From the NCBI RefSeq assembly GCF_022829345.1, contig NZ_JAKSXV010000114.1, forward strand, positions 1-64,000: DNA of 64,000 nt. The letters are read 5' to 3'. This document shows positions 9,200 through 18,209 of the stretch, one piece after another. Positions within the stretch are counted from its first letter, which is position 1; every line of letters begins with the position of its first letter. The notes under the pieces were generated by a model. It was given only the letters and a program-made list of their open reading frames with translations. It was not told the origin of the DNA and searched no databases. The stretch comes from Methylobacterium sp. J-090. GTDB taxonomy: Bacteria > Pseudomonadota > Alphaproteobacteria > Rhizobiales > Beijerinckiaceae. The position numbers and the translations under genes are program-made.

Positions 9200-9976
9200 A
9201 TGTCGCTTTATCCCATCGCACCGATCTACCCGATACGTCCTTTCCTGGAGGAGAACTTCCAGTCGTATTGGACATCATCCGAGGTCGGGCAGCCCTGGCA
9301 GGTCGAGCGGGAAGCAAAGATCATGGAGTGCCGGCGGGCGGTCTCAACACCGTCAGACCTGATGAGGCGCGGGATCGAGATGAGGCGGTTGAAGGATGCC
9401 CTCGACCGCATGCCGCATCCGTCGTGGGGTGAGGCGCCCCCGATGTCCCGGTCGGGCATCAGGCCGCGCACCGATCTACGGTACGTCGGGACCTACGTCA
9501 TCGTGGAGTTGACGGCTGACGAGTGTGCGCACCTTTCCCGCGAGATGATCCTGGCAGACGGCGAGCGGGGCAATCCTTCCGACTGGCATAACAGTCTCGC
9601 GAACTTCGGCATGAGCGCCGGATGCGGAGGTGGGGGTAAACCGACCAGGGAGAAGATGCGTGTGCTGGTCGAGGACCTGGCAGAATTCCGCACGAATGAA
9701 CGGTGCACGTCCGGCGAGTGGGGCTCGCTCATCGACGGGCTGTGCCGAACCAGGGACGACGAGCCCCGCATCCGAGGCCTGTTCGAGCAGGCCTCGGGCA
9801 TCACCGACGAGATGTTGTGGGGCCTGAAGGAATCCGCTCAGGCGCACGAGAAGGCACGGGCGGCCATCGAGGCGCTCAACCTGCGGCGTGAGGAGCTCTA
9901 CACAGCCGGCACGGACGCCCCCCGGGCTCACATCAACTGGCGGCTGTTTCACCCTGTCGAAGCGCCCGAGACCTAG
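9200..9976 (+). CDS. hypothetical protein
   Basis: This 258-aa protein starts at an ATG preceded by AAGGTGG. It is soluble, with a Cys/Gly-rich segment (SAGCGGGGKPTREKM) and a predicted helical C-terminal half (ESAQAHEKARAAIEALNLRREEL). I recognise no family. Its stop codon overlaps that of the convergent gene on the minus strand. It is the only rightward gene in the left quarter of the island. Confidence 0.6.
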   Translation: MSLYPIAPIYPIRPFLEENFQSYWTSSEVGQPWQVEREAKIMECRRAVSTPSDLMRRGIEMRRLKDALDRMPHPSWGEAPPMSRSGIRPRTDLRYVGTYVIVELTADECAHLSREMILADGERGNPSDWHNSLANFGMSAGCGGGGKPTREKMRVLVEDLAEFRTNERCTSGEWGSLIDGLCRTRDDEPRIRGLFEQASGITDEMLWGLKESAQAHEKARAAIEALNLRREELYTAGTDAPRAHINWRLFHPVEAPET

Positions 9977-10251
9977 CGCCTCTCCCGGCCGACGAACTCT
10001 CCCCCGCACGCCGGGCACCTCACGACCACGTTCAAAGCGGCCGCCTGCAACTTCTCGACCGCCGCCGCGGCCCGCCCGGCCGGCAGCACCTGCTCGATCA
10101 GGACGCAATCCTCGGCCCGGTAGATCTTATCGGCCCCGAACGCGAACACCCGGGAGGCGACATCGTCGCTGAAACTGACCTGCGCGGGCGTCGGGGTCGG
10201 GTGCCCCCATACCGCCGAGGTGATCCACCAAAACTCTTCTCGGCCGCTCAT
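9973..10251 (-). CDS. small hypothetical protein with CxxC
   Basis: This 92-aa protein starts MSGREEFWWITSAVWG and ends with VVRCPACGGEFVGRERR, a single CxxC that could form half of a zinc site. Its ATG overlaps the stop of the upstream gene (ATGA), so it belongs to the leftward chain of overlapping island genes running from 14451 to 9973. Function unknown. Confidence 0.6.
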   Translation of the reverse strand: MSGREEFWWITSAVWGHPTPTPAQVSFSDDVASRVFAFGADKIYRAEDCVLIEQVLPAGRAAAAVEKLQAAALNVVVRCPACGGEFVGRERR

Positions 10252-10712
10252 GGGGTCGCCTTCCTCCGGTGGGCGAGCGCCCGGACGGCGGCCGCCAGGA
10301 TGGCACGGCACTCGCGATGGACCCCGTCGCCCGGGGCGAGGTCCTCGTCGCAGCAGCAGGGCGTCTCCTCCGGGGGCCACTCCGTGCGAAGGCGCTCGCC
10401 GTCGGGGCCGTTGTAGTCCGGGCCGAGCGAGGCATGCCCCGTGAGCGCGCACAGGCCTGAGGTGACGTAGAACCCCGGCAGGGCAAGGGCGACGAACTTG
10501 CGGGCTTCATCGAGGCTTGCCGTGTAGGCGGGGATGGATTCTGGCGGGTATACGGTGGTCGCAGTAGGAATCCCCATTCCTACCAGCACGAGTTCCAATC
10601 CAGCGTCTACCACCAGATCCAAGCCGCCCGGTTCTGAGAGTTTCACGTGAAGATAGGCTAGCCGGTTGTCCATCTCGGACCGCCCGATGGCAGAAGTATC
10701 GAGTTCCTTCAT
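10248..10712 (-). CDS. hypothetical protein
   Basis: A 154-aa protein of unknown function in the leftward overlapping chain. Its C-terminal part has a Cys cluster (ETPCCCDEDLAPGDGVHREC) that may bind metal. It overlaps neighbours at both ends by 4 bp, which suggests translational coupling. Confidence 0.6.
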   Translation of the reverse strand: MKELDTSAIGRSEMDNRLAYLHVKLSEPGGLDLVVDAGLELVLVGMGIPTATTVYPPESIPAYTASLDEARKFVALALPGFYVTSGLCALTGHASLGPDYNGPDGERLRTEWPPEETPCCCDEDLAPGDGVHRECRAILAAAVRALAHRRKATP

Positions 10713-11212
10713 CGTGTTTCTCCCTGATCGAGCCGCTCCATGGCTCCCTTATTTGAGGTCTGCTCGCCCTGCACGGTGCGTCGGGCGAACGCCAGGCCGG
10801 CCTTCCATCCGTGGCGGGCAGCGGCTGTCTTGGCGTCCATGAACAGGTAGTGGAGGGGGTGCTCCTCCATGTCGAACTTCTGGTCCTTCGCCCACGTCTC
10901 CCACGCCTCGATCTCCTCGTCCAAGCACGGGGTCAGCGCTTCCTCCGGGTGTGCGCCAGCGTGCTGCCCCTCTCGCCAGGTCAGGTACGCCTCGGCGCCG
11001 TCGAACAGGTCGGTCCAGTGGGGGTGGACGAAGTCGCCCTTGCCGGGGGCGCCGGCCTCGCCGCGGGTCAGCCCGATACCGGTCATGTCGATCATGCCCT
11101 CGGCGTCGAAGGCATGCTGGTACCCGGCGGCCTCCAGCAGCTTCCGGATCTCGTCGTAGGCGGGGGCCGAGATGGCGAGCTCGGCAACGGTGTGGGTGTG
11201 CGTCCGGGTCAT
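10709..11212 (-). CDS. hypothetical protein
   Basis: A 167-aa protein beginning MTRTHTHTVAELAI. It contains DEIRKLLEAAGYQHAFD and FDGAEAYLTWREGQ. I recognise no domain. Tight 4-bp overlaps with both flanking genes place it in the same transcription unit. Confidence 0.6.
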   Translation of the reverse strand: MTRTHTHTVAELAISAPAYDEIRKLLEAAGYQHAFDAEGMIDMTGIGLTRGEAGAPGKGDFVHPHWTDLFDGAEAYLTWREGQHAGAHPEEALTPCLDEEIEAWETWAKDQKFDMEEHPLHYLFMDAKTAAARHGWKAGLAFARRTVQGEQTSNKGAMERLDQGETR

Positions 11213-11550
11213 GCTGTGCTCCTGTCCTGCCAGTCCGGGTTGACCGCGGCGAGCGCCCGCAGCAGGTCGCGCCCCCTGCGCGTCAAGCCCACCTCGCCGT
11301 GGTCATCGACGTCCCGGAACCATGTGCGACCCCGGCGGTGGCCGCGGCCGAAGCTCTCCAGCAGGTCCTCGTAGTCGACCTCGCCAAGGGTGCCGCCCTC
11401 GACGCAGCCGGCCGCGGTAGCGTGATCGCAGTCCTGCTCCATCAGGGTGTCGACCGCCCAGTAGACGAAGAGGCGGTCTCCATCTGGGACGCCATGGGCC
11501 GCGAACACCGGGGCGAGCTGAGCGATGGCGAGGGTCTCGCGCTCGGTCAT
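11209..11550 (-). CDS. hypothetical protein
   Basis: A 113-aa acidic protein without a recognisable motif, in the leftward overlapping island operon. The phrase VGLTRRGRDLLRALAAV near the C-terminus resembles a helix pair such as those of winged-helix regulators, but this is not enough to assign a function. Confidence 0.55.
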   Translation of the reverse strand: MTERETLAIAQLAPVFAAHGVPDGDRLFVYWAVDTLMEQDCDHATAAGCVEGGTLGEVDYEDLLESFGRGHRRGRTWFRDVDDHGEVGLTRRGRDLLRALAAVNPDWQDRSTA

Positions 11551-11777
11551 GCGAGCCTCACAGAGTAGGTGCCGTCCCCATGGTGGGTGGTCACCTCCAC
11601 GTCCTGATCGCCCAAGAAGACCTCGCCCTCGGGCCTGACGGTCAGGTTGGCGAGCACGTCATCGACGGTCATCCCCGCGGGCGGGGTCCACTTGCCATTC
11701 TCGACCGCGGCCCTGATCCAGTCGTGGAGAGCCGTCCCGACATTGCTGACCGGCTTGGTGGTGATTTCAGGAGCCAT
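11547..11777 (-). CDS. small hypothetical protein
   Basis: A 76-aa protein (MAPEITTKPVSNVGTALHDW...) in the leftward operon, overlapping both neighbours. It is predicted to be a mixed alpha/beta soluble protein. Unknown function. Confidence 0.55.
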   Translation of the reverse strand: MAPEITTKPVSNVGTALHDWIRAAVENGKWTPPAGMTVDDVLANLTVRPEGEVFLGDQDVEVTTHHGDGTYSVRLA

Positions 11778-12570
11778 AGGTCGGGCACTCCTCTTCGGTT
11801 GGGCGGCGACCGCGGACGCTCCCCTCCAGGCAGTCCGCGTAGGGCATGCCGCAGGGGCACCGGGATTCCTCCGGGTAGCTCTCTTTCGAGACGCCCTCGA
11901 CCTTCCACCGGTCGATCTCGGCGAGGGTCTGCTTGACGTTAGCGTGCATCGTCTCGGGCCACTCGTCGTGGAACATCTCCCGCAGGCCGTTCCCGTCTCG
12001 CCAGGAAACCTTCAGCAGGTTGCGGAGCTCGACCTGCGTCAGGGTAATGGTCTCCGGATCGGCCTCCTTCGCCGGATCGGCCTCCTTCGCCAGCAGCTCG
12101 TGAAGGCGCTTGTCGATGCAGGTCAGGCAGACGTAGCCTTCCATGGCGTCGACCCGGAGAGGGGTATGCTTCCGCTCCCCGCAGCTGGCGCATCGCGTGG
12201 CCTGCTCGTGCCGGAACCGTGCGGACCGAAGCTCGGTGACGGCTTCGTTGCGGCCGCGGTTAGCCTCGACGATGCCTTCACGCATCCGGTCCCGGGCGTC
12301 CCGGATATGCGCGACGCAGGCCGGAACGTCGACGAGGTACTCGCGCTCGGCGAAGCGGTCCGGATTCCTGCGGTAGAACTCTGACCCATCGGGGGTGAGC
12401 CCGATCAGGGCGTCTTCGGCCGCCTTGGCGCGGGTGGCCTCTTCCTCTCGCCGGGCCCGCTGCCAGTCGACCCCATCCATGAGCTCCAGCACCCGCGAGG
12501 CGAGCTCGTCCTTCGTGCGGTTCATGAGCGAGCGCCGGGTGACGCGGGAGGTGACCTCGAAGACGGGCAT
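11767..12570 (-). CDS. hypothetical protein with cysteine pairs
   Basis: This 267-aa protein starts MPVFEVTSRVTRRSLM at the ATG at 12570; the longer upstream reading translates the neighbour out of frame. The middle contains CASCGERKH followed about 15 residues later by VCLTC, a likely zinc ribbon, and the C-terminus has CPCGMPYADC. The N-terminal half is charged and helical. The zinc-binding look suggests nucleic-acid or protein binding. Function unknown. Confidence 0.6.
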   Translation of the reverse strand: MPVFEVTSRVTRRSLMNRTKDELASRVLELMDGVDWQRARREEEATRAKAAEDALIGLTPDGSEFYRRNPDRFAEREYLVDVPACVAHIRDARDRMREGIVEANRGRNEAVTELRSARFRHEQATRCASCGERKHTPLRVDAMEGYVCLTCIDKRLHELLAKEADPAKEADPETITLTQVELRNLLKVSWRDGNGLREMFHDEWPETMHANVKQTLAEIDRWKVEGVSKESYPEESRCPCGMPYADCLEGSVRGRRPTEEECPTYGS

Positions 12571-13112
12571 CAGCTTACGACCTCCCAGTCCTCGGCGAGG
12601 ATGTCCGTCGGGCTCAGGTCCCTCGGCTCCCACTCGTCTTCGCCGGGGGAGAAGGTCCACTGAGCCTTCAGGGTGCCTCCCTCGATCCGCCAGCACGAGT
12701 CGTCCTCCCACCCCTTCCGGTGGATGCGTGCCCCTTCGGTGCGCGCCAGGTACAGGGCCGAGCTGAAGTCCATGCCGTCGTCGGCGGCGGCGTCGCCGTA
12801 ACCGGAAGCGTGCCCCCGGTACCGGGCGATCAGCCCCTCGACGCGGGCCTCCGAGAACTCGGCGCCGGCCCAGGCCTCGATGACGTGGATCACCTCGTGA
12901 ACCATCGTGTCGGCGATGGTCTCGGCAAGCTCGGCCCGGGTCCCGTCGGTCACGGCATGCGACAGCAGGATCGCCGACAGGTCGATGGCGCAGAATGCCT
13001 TCCCGTCCGGGAAGGGCTTGCCCTCCTGGTGCAGGTAGGCCGCGAAGCCCGGCATGAAGTCGTGCTGGCGGAACTCGACGGTGATGCCCGAGGGCGTGAC
13101 GTGCTCGCCCAT
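12570..13112 (-). CDS. HExxH-containing putative metallopeptidase-like protein
   Basis: This 180-aa protein has MVHEVIHVIEAWAG at about residues 70-83. HEVIH matches the zincin HExxH pattern inside a predicted helix, preceded by TIADTMV. Such small phage-encoded HExxH proteins are usually annotated as putative metallopeptidases. Activity is not established, and I cannot locate a third zinc ligand with certainty. It sits in the leftward operon, adjacent to genes on both sides. Confidence 0.6.
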   Translation of the reverse strand: MGEHVTPSGITVEFRQHDFMPGFAAYLHQEGKPFPDGKAFCAIDLSAILLSHAVTDGTRAELAETIADTMVHEVIHVIEAWAGAEFSEARVEGLIARYRGHASGYGDAAADDGMDFSSALYLARTEGARIHRKGWEDDSCWRIEGGTLKAQWTFSPGEDEWEPRDLSPTDILAEDWEVVS

Positions 13113-13114
13113 GA

Positions 13115-13330
13115 TCAGGCCGTCGCCTGGGCCGTGCCGGGGATGCGATCAATCAGGGCGACGTCGCCGTTGGCCAGGGCGAGCGCGGCCGCTGACACCT
13201 TCGCCCCGAGCTCGCAGTTCGAGAACGTCGCGAAGACCTCCTCGTTGTCGACGTCTTCCTCCCAGACGAGGTGGCAGATCTCCGCGTCCTGATCCTTGCA
13301 CTGGGTCCATTCGGTCAGTCGGTAAGCCAT
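13115..13330 (-). CDS. small hypothetical protein
   Basis: A 71-aa acidic protein (MAYRLTEWTQCKDQDAEICH...) two bases upstream of the HExxH gene. Unknown function; supported by operon position and overlap-style spacing. Confidence 0.5.
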   Translation of the reverse strand: MAYRLTEWTQCKDQDAEICHLVWEEDVDNEEVFATFSNCELGAKVSAAALALANGDVALIDRIPGTAQATA

Positions 13331-13332
13331 GG

Positions 13333-13779
13333 TCAGGACCTCCTTGATGCTGCTGCGCGCTGGGCCGCCCGGTTCATCTGCGTGGGAATCCGCAATGGAT
13401 ACGGGGTGACCTTCCGGGACCGGGACGTCACCTCGGCCGCCAGCTTCTCGGAGATGCGGCCCAGCATCGCTTGGATCGCCAGAAATCCGGCGGCGGACGC
13501 CTGCTGGAACGCGTCGGGTTCCGCCGGCGCCTCGGCGATGCCCCTAAGCATCTCGGCCTGCGCTGGCGTCGCGACGTAGACCGACGTACCGCCGAGGGAG
13601 ACGCCGGAGAACGTCGGCTGGACGACCTGCCCCTTCTCGCGGGCGCCCTTGAGCAGGGCCCGGTAGCCGGCCTCGTCCTCGCAGTAGATTCCCGGTGGCA
13701 TGGCGCCCGGCAGGATCTCGTGCGTGAGCGGGTCGCGGTCTGCGGCGGTGTAGGCGGACTTGTCCCAGCAGGTCGCCAT
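13333..13779 (-). CDS. hypothetical protein
   Basis: A 148-aa protein of unknown function in the leftward island operon, two bases from the next gene. The C-terminus is basic (RIPTQMNRAAQRAAASRRS), which would suit nucleic-acid contact. No known motif. Confidence 0.55.
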   Translation of the reverse strand: MATCWDKSAYTAADRDPLTHEILPGAMPPGIYCEDEAGYRALLKGAREKGQVVQPTFSGVSLGGTSVYVATPAQAEMLRGIAEAPAEPDAFQQASAAGFLAIQAMLGRISEKLAAEVTSRSRKVTPYPLRIPTQMNRAAQRAAASRRS

Positions 13780-13782
13780 GGC

Positions 13783-14451
13783 TCAGGCCTCCTCGGTCAG
13801 GAGGGCGGCGAGCTCGCGCTGCAGGGTCCGGCGGCCGGCCTTCACGCCGAGGCGCTGCCCGGCGGTGATGCCGTCCTGGTAGATGTTCCAGATTGCCGTC
13901 AGCAGATCGGCGGACGGCACCGGACCGGTGAACCTCTTCCCGACCCGATAGACGCACTTGCCGTTGACGAAGAACGCCCACTGGTTGACCGAGGTCAGCC
14001 CGTCCTGGGTGTCCCACTCCCGCACCTGCACGGTGCCGTTGGCGATGGTGGCGACCAGTTCGCCGGGGTCGTTCTTCCACCAGTCCTGCGGATCGATGCC
14101 GGCCTGCTCGGCATTGTGCCCGCGGATGATGGCCTCGACGTCAGCCTTGACGGAAAGGGTCAGCCAGATCCGCGCGCTGTTCTCGGCAGTGACGGTATCC
14201 GTCCGCCCGTAGGCCGCGTCCAAGGAGGGATCGAGCTTCTTGGGCTTCTTCGACTGCAACGTGCAGTGATACCCGTCGTCACGCTGGCAGCGGAGGACGT
14301 AGCCGTCGGCCTCGAATTCGATGTGGACGTGATACCGGCGACCGGTGCGCTCGGACAGGGCCGAGACGGTATCGTCCAGCACCTGCTTGATGAGCTCGGC
14401 CGGTAGGTGGTCGCGGTAATCGAAAGCGGTGGCGGTGTCTGCGTCGGCCAT
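13783..14451 (-). CDS. hypothetical protein, first gene of the leftward island operon
   Basis: This 222-aa protein is predicted alpha/beta (YHVHIEFEADGYVLRCQRDDGYH; VREWDTQDGLTSVNQWAFFVNGK). I recognise no family. It is the most upstream gene of the chain 14451-9973, so the promoter should lie in 14452-14841. Confidence 0.55.
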   Translation of the reverse strand: MADADTATAFDYRDHLPAELIKQVLDDTVSALSERTGRRYHVHIEFEADGYVLRCQRDDGYHCTLQSKKPKKLDPSLDAAYGRTDTVTAENSARIWLTLSVKADVEAIIRGHNAEQAGIDPQDWWKNDPGELVATIANGTVQVREWDTQDGLTSVNQWAFFVNGKCVYRVGKRFTGPVPSADLLTAIWNIYQDGITAGQRLGVKAGRRTLQRELAALLTEEA

Positions 14452-14841
14452 AGGTCATCCTCGCGATAGTCAGGCGAGGAGTTGGCGGACACACCTTCGG
14501 CCGTTGGACCCAGCATGGCGGGAGTGGACCCCGTCACTGGCAGCCGCGCCCTCTCCGGGGGCACTATCAACAGGTATAGGTTGGCACCGTCGATTCGAAA
14601 AGGTGACCCACTTGACATGGCAGCTTACAAGCTCAATTTTCTGTGCATGCCCGGAAACGGAGCAGATCGACGGGTTTGGCATTCGCCGGCCCCGCTGATC
14701 GTACCCCCCTCGGGGGGCAAACCTTAGTTTAAGTCGTGGGCCACTCCGCCTGTGACGATCCCCCATATCGGGGGGCAGACCAAAGGCCCTGCCAAAACGG
14801 CGGGGCCTTTCTCGTTTACGGGTGGGTGCTATCCAGGGCAC
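14452..14841. promoter_or_regulatory. divergent control region with twin hairpins and a terminator-like stem
   Basis: This 390-bp gene-free stretch separates the leftward operon from rightward genes. It holds two similar hairpins of the form CCCCC-loop-CGGGGGGCA followed by A/GACC (about 14704-14725 and 14760-14781), then a stem AAAGGCCC/GGGGCCTTT with a T-containing flank at about 14782-14811. The last looks like an intrinsic terminator or attenuator ahead of the gene at 14842. Promoter boxes are not obvious. Confidence 0.45.
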
Positions 14842-15384
14842 ATGAAGATCGCGCTCACCTACGTCGACGTCGCCACGTTCCACGTTCCGGACGGCTGGAT
14901 CGCCGTCGGTCATCTCGATGACGGCCCGGCCGTGCTGGCCTACGACCCGGCCCGGATTCCCAATTCCGTCCTCGATGGCGTCCCGACCCCGCTCGACCCG
15001 GCTGAGGTCAACCCGGTGCTCGCCGGCGCCATCGAGGACGCGGCGACGCGACTATGGGTGGAGGGTTGGAGCTTCGCGCTCGCGGAATCCTTCGCGATCA
15101 ATCGTCGGGCGCTGCAGCGGGACCGGCTCGCCAAGAACCCGCTTCACCCAAACATTCTGCGAACCCTAGGCGCCGTCTCGGAAGGCCCTGATGCCGAGGG
15201 CATGGGGCGCATCCTTCGGGCCCTGGCCGCGTACGCCACGTCATACGGCGAGGGGCACGCGATGCTGGACCGCATCGACGATGCCGGCCGGGTGGCGCGG
15301 AACGCCATCGAGGCCCTCCGTCAAGTCCACACGGGACGCCCGATCCGTCCGGAACCTGAGGATAGAGACAAGTCTAAGGACTGA
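14842..15384 (+). CDS. hypothetical protein
   Basis: This 180-aa protein starts MKIALTYVDVATFHVPDGW and is mostly helical in its C-terminal half (AEGMGRILRALAAYATSYGEGH). It lies just downstream of the terminator-like hairpin, so expression may be attenuated. A longer reading from 14752 would place that hairpin inside the gene and is less likely. No family recognised. Confidence 0.55.
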   Translation: MKIALTYVDVATFHVPDGWIAVGHLDDGPAVLAYDPARIPNSVLDGVPTPLDPAEVNPVLAGAIEDAATRLWVEGWSFALAESFAINRRALQRDRLAKNPLHPNILRTLGAVSEGPDAEGMGRILRALAAYATSYGEGHAMLDRIDDAGRVARNAIEALRQVHTGRPIRPEPEDRDKSKD

Positions 15385-15475
15385 GGTCTCCATTCATTAG
15401 GACGCGCCTGCTATATCAGCGTGTTCCCTACCGCCTGAGGCTCAAGCCACACGCGGCAACCCGGTGCAACCGAAC

Positions 15476-17107
15476 ATGCCCACGCGCGAAGCGCTTCGTT
15501 GCGAACCCCTTGAGTACGTCCTCTCCGGAGAGACCGGCTACTACCGGGACGCCCCCCACCGAGACCTGCTCCCCCGCCTCATTCAGCTCGCCCCGTCCCT
15601 CGCCGTCGAGGACAAGGCGCTCGTCCGGGAGGAGTGCCACAACGACCGGCTGCTGTCTTGGATCGTCATGGGCATGTACCGTTCATGCATGCGGCGCGTC
15701 GCCGTACACAAGAATCCGTTCCTCGGCGACCGGCGATTTCTCGACGAGATTCTGCAGGCCTTTCTCTCGCTCCAGCGCACGCTGCAGAGGATCGAGAAGG
15801 GCGAGATCGACGTCCCTGACGACACCTGGCGGACGTACTCGGACGTCCACGAGATCGCCGCGGTCTATCTCGGGCTCGCCGGTTGCCGGCAAGCGCGCCG
15901 CGCGCTCCTCGACACGATGTGGACGATGGCGCGCCAGCCCGGTGTTACGGGCAGCGCCATTGGGCGCCGGGCGTTCGGCCTGGCTATGCTGGCCCCCACG
16001 GACTGGCCCGAGAACAGCGAGGAGCTTGTCTACCCAGACATGCTGATCGTGGCCGATTGCTCGGCGGATCGTGTCCTCCTGCGCGGCGTGGCTGAGCCCC
16101 GGCGCGAGATCCACGACGACGGCATCGACAACGACCGCGCGGGTCTCCACCGCGTCCCGCCGGGGCCGACGCTCGACCGCCTGATCCGGCAATCTCTGGC
16201 GGAGCCGCTCGGGAAGCCTGGCGTTGTCGTCTTCCCGAAGTCGATCCTCGACAGCATCGGCAAGGGGGAGAACAAGCGCGAGGCGAAGGCGATCTTGGCC
16301 GACGCCCTGGGGGCTGAGCTTCCCCTCGTGCCGGTGCCGGAGGACTGGGACGCGTGGGAACGTGACCGCGTCGCGGCATTCCCGTGGGCGTTCCGTGCCA
16401 TCCGCGCGTTCCGGACCGCCCAGGCCGGGCGCTCACATTTCGGGCTTGCGGTCCTGTGCCTGCATGGATCGCCGGGTTGCGGGAAGAGTGCGCTGGCCCG
16501 CGAGCTCGCCGAGAGTTGCGGTCTTAAGTTCGTCCGGTACCAGGCCGATTCCGCTTCGGAGAACTCGTACGGGGGCACGAGCGTCCGCTGGCAGAGTGGG
16601 CACCTCGGCGTCGCGGAGGCCGCCGTTGCCGGTGAGAAGAAGGCGACCGTCTGCATCTCCCATGACGAGATCGAGAAGGCGGCCGGCACACGCAAGTCAA
16701 ACGGGGGGAGCCTCCACGACACCCTCCATGGCGCTTGGGAGCCCGAAACGTCTCGGTCCTGGCACAGCCCGTTCCTGCTCCACGCCGTCGACATCTCCCA
16801 CCTCGTCTACATCCCGACGGCGAACAGCGTCTCTGCGCTGCCGAACTCCCTCCGGGACCGCATGACCCTCGTCGAGGTGCCCGAGCCGTCGGCCGAGCAT
16901 CTGTCCATCCTGGCGCCCCGGGTCGCTCAAGAGCTCTGCCGCCAGCGTGGTCTGGATGAGGGGTGGGCCTCTTTCGATTCCATTGAGTGGGAATCCCTGC
17001 GCGAGGGCTGGAAGGGCGGCTCGATCCGAAGCCTGCAGGCCTGCGTCGAGCTCGTGTTCCGCGTCCGTGACGAGCTTCCGCTCGCCGCCCGCGGCCCGCT
17101 GAATTGA
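15476..17107 (+). CDS. AAA+ family ATPase of the island
   Basis: This 543-aa protein has its AAA+ core in the C-terminal 40%: Walker A HGSPGCGKSALAREL (about residue 328), a Walker B-like strand KATVCISHDEIEKAAG, sensor-like IPTANSVSALPNSLRDR, and a lid region. The N-terminal 320 residues are helical and unassigned. Phage AAA+ proteins of this kind act in replication, remodelling or host takeover; this one cannot be placed further. It is the longest rightward gene of the island. An alternative GTG start at 15464 adds four residues. Confidence 0.75.
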   Translation: MPTREALRCEPLEYVLSGETGYYRDAPHRDLLPRLIQLAPSLAVEDKALVREECHNDRLLSWIVMGMYRSCMRRVAVHKNPFLGDRRFLDEILQAFLSLQRTLQRIEKGEIDVPDDTWRTYSDVHEIAAVYLGLAGCRQARRALLDTMWTMARQPGVTGSAIGRRAFGLAMLAPTDWPENSEELVYPDMLIVADCSADRVLLRGVAEPRREIHDDGIDNDRAGLHRVPPGPTLDRLIRQSLAEPLGKPGVVVFPKSILDSIGKGENKREAKAILADALGAELPLVPVPEDWDAWERDRVAAFPWAFRAIRAFRTAQAGRSHFGLAVLCLHGSPGCGKSALARELAESCGLKFVRYQADSASENSYGGTSVRWQSGHLGVAEAAVAGEKKATVCISHDEIEKAAGTRKSNGGSLHDTLHGAWEPETSRSWHSPFLLHAVDISHLVYIPTANSVSALPNSLRDRMTLVEVPEPSAEHLSILAPRVAQELCRQRGLDEGWASFDSIEWESLREGWKGGSIRSLQACVELVFRVRDELPLAARGPLN

Positions 17108-17118
17108 GGGGGGCGATC

Positions 17119-17283
17119 ATGACGAACGAGAACGACCGCCTCGCCGGTCTCCAGGACTTGCAGTTCCACCTGATGCGTCTGGTGATCACCAGCAAGATCG
17201 ACCCGGCCGACGCAATCGCCATCGGGACGACAATCGAGAATCTGATGGGCGCCCTCACTGATGGAGAGCCCCATGCAGAGTGA
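17119..17283 (+). CDS. small hypothetical protein (54 aa)
   Basis: This short frame begins at ATG 17119 with a strong purine-rich ribosome binding site (GGGGGGCG) just after the ATPase gene, and its 3' end overlaps the next gene. The product is helical (LQDLQFHLMRLVITSK) and acidic. Unknown function. Confidence 0.55.
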   Translation: MTNENDRLAGLQDLQFHLMRLVITSKIDPADAIAIGTTIENLMGALTDGEPHAE

Positions 17284-17488
17284 GGACCTTCATCAGATCC
17301 GCGACCGCGTCCGCGCGGCGTGGACGTCTCGGCGCGTGTGCGGCCTCTTCGGGATCGCCGCCACGCTCCGCATCGAGCGCCTGATCGCCCTCGATGCCCA
17401 CGGCCACATCGAGCGCTGCGACGCGGTCCGACAGGCGCTGGAGGCCGAGGCGGTCGCATACTGCTTCCCGCGACTCCGGTGGCCGTAG
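17261..17488 (+). CDS. small hypothetical protein (75 aa)
   Basis: This 75-aa helical protein has a start (ATG 17261, or 17273) that overlaps the 3' end of the preceding small gene, and its stop overlaps the next gene. Overlapping small genes following the ATPase suggest one transcription unit. No family recognised. Confidence 0.5.
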   Translation: MESPMQSEDLHQIRDRVRAAWTSRRVCGLFGIAATLRIERLIALDAHGHIERCDAVRQALEAEAVAYCFPRLRWP

Positions 17489-17811
17489 AAGTCTACCGCA
17501 ACCTGAGCCGGGCCGCCTTCTCGATCCGTGAAGGCGGCCGCGTCGTCGGTCACCGGCAGGACCTCGCGCTTCGAGACGTCCGGTTCATCGTCTCGGCGGC
17601 CGGCGTCATCCGCGTCCGGTCACGGCGCCAGCGCGAGGTGGTGGCCTACGCCCGAGGCGACCTGTGGGAATCCCCGCTCCTCTCGGGCGCGCTGCGGGTC
17701 CGCTTCGACCCCTACCGGTCCCCCGATTTCACTCTCCCCGACGGCAGCCCGATCAGCGCGGCCGCCTTCGCTCACTTCCTCCCGGACGGCTCCTGCTGGG
17801 CGGTCCCGTGA
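17479..17811 (+). CDS. hypothetical protein (GTG start)
   Basis: A 110-aa protein read from GTG 17479 (VAVEVYRNLSRAAFSIREG...). It is rich in beta-type segments with Arg (GVIRVRSRRQREVVAYARGD). It overlaps the preceding gene by 10 bp. Function unknown. Confidence 0.55.
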   Translation: MAVEVYRNLSRAAFSIREGGRVVGHRQDLALRDVRFIVSAAGVIRVRSRRQREVVAYARGDLWESPLLSGALRVRFDPYRSPDFTLPDGSPISAAAFAHFLPDGSCWAVP

Positions 17812-17825
17812 TCCAAGGATTCCAC

Positions 17826-18209
17826 ATGCGTAACGCCGTCGTCGCCCTCGTCCTCGCCCTGATCACAACCGCCGCCGCCACCGCCGGGGAAGGCCCGTGG
17901 TCGGCGCCGAATTGGCACCTGGGGGCCACTGAGAGGCATGGGCCTTTCGTCCATACGACGAGCATGTACGTGTCGCTGGGCAAGGGGCGGACCGTGGTCG
18001 ATTTGACCTGCACGATTCAGGACGTCCGAGGCGGCCGCCCCGAGAGCGTCAGGCGCACGGGGACTGCGCAGATGGCCCAAGGGGATTGGTGCGGTGGCGC
18101 CGGCGACCTTGGCACATGGTGCGTGACCCTACAGGAAGGTGCCACGCTCCAATGGTTCGACCGGACGCCTTGCGCCGGCGGCGTCGCTCAGTTCTCGACG
18201 GGCGACTGA
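17826..18209 (+). CDS. secreted hypothetical protein
   Basis: This 127-aa protein has a clear signal peptide (MRNAVVALVLALITTAAATAG) and four cysteines in the mature part (LTCTI, GDWC, TWCVT, TPCAG) that could form two disulfides. Unknown role in the periplasm or exterior. Its 3' end overlaps convergently by about 22 bp with the minus-strand HTH-like gene. Confidence 0.6.
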   Translation: MRNAVVALVLALITTAAATAGEGPWSAPNWHLGATERHGPFVHTTSMYVSLGKGRTVVDLTCTIQDVRGGRPESVRRTGTAQMAQGDWCGGAGDLGTWCVTLQEGATLQWFDRTPCAGGVAQFSTGD

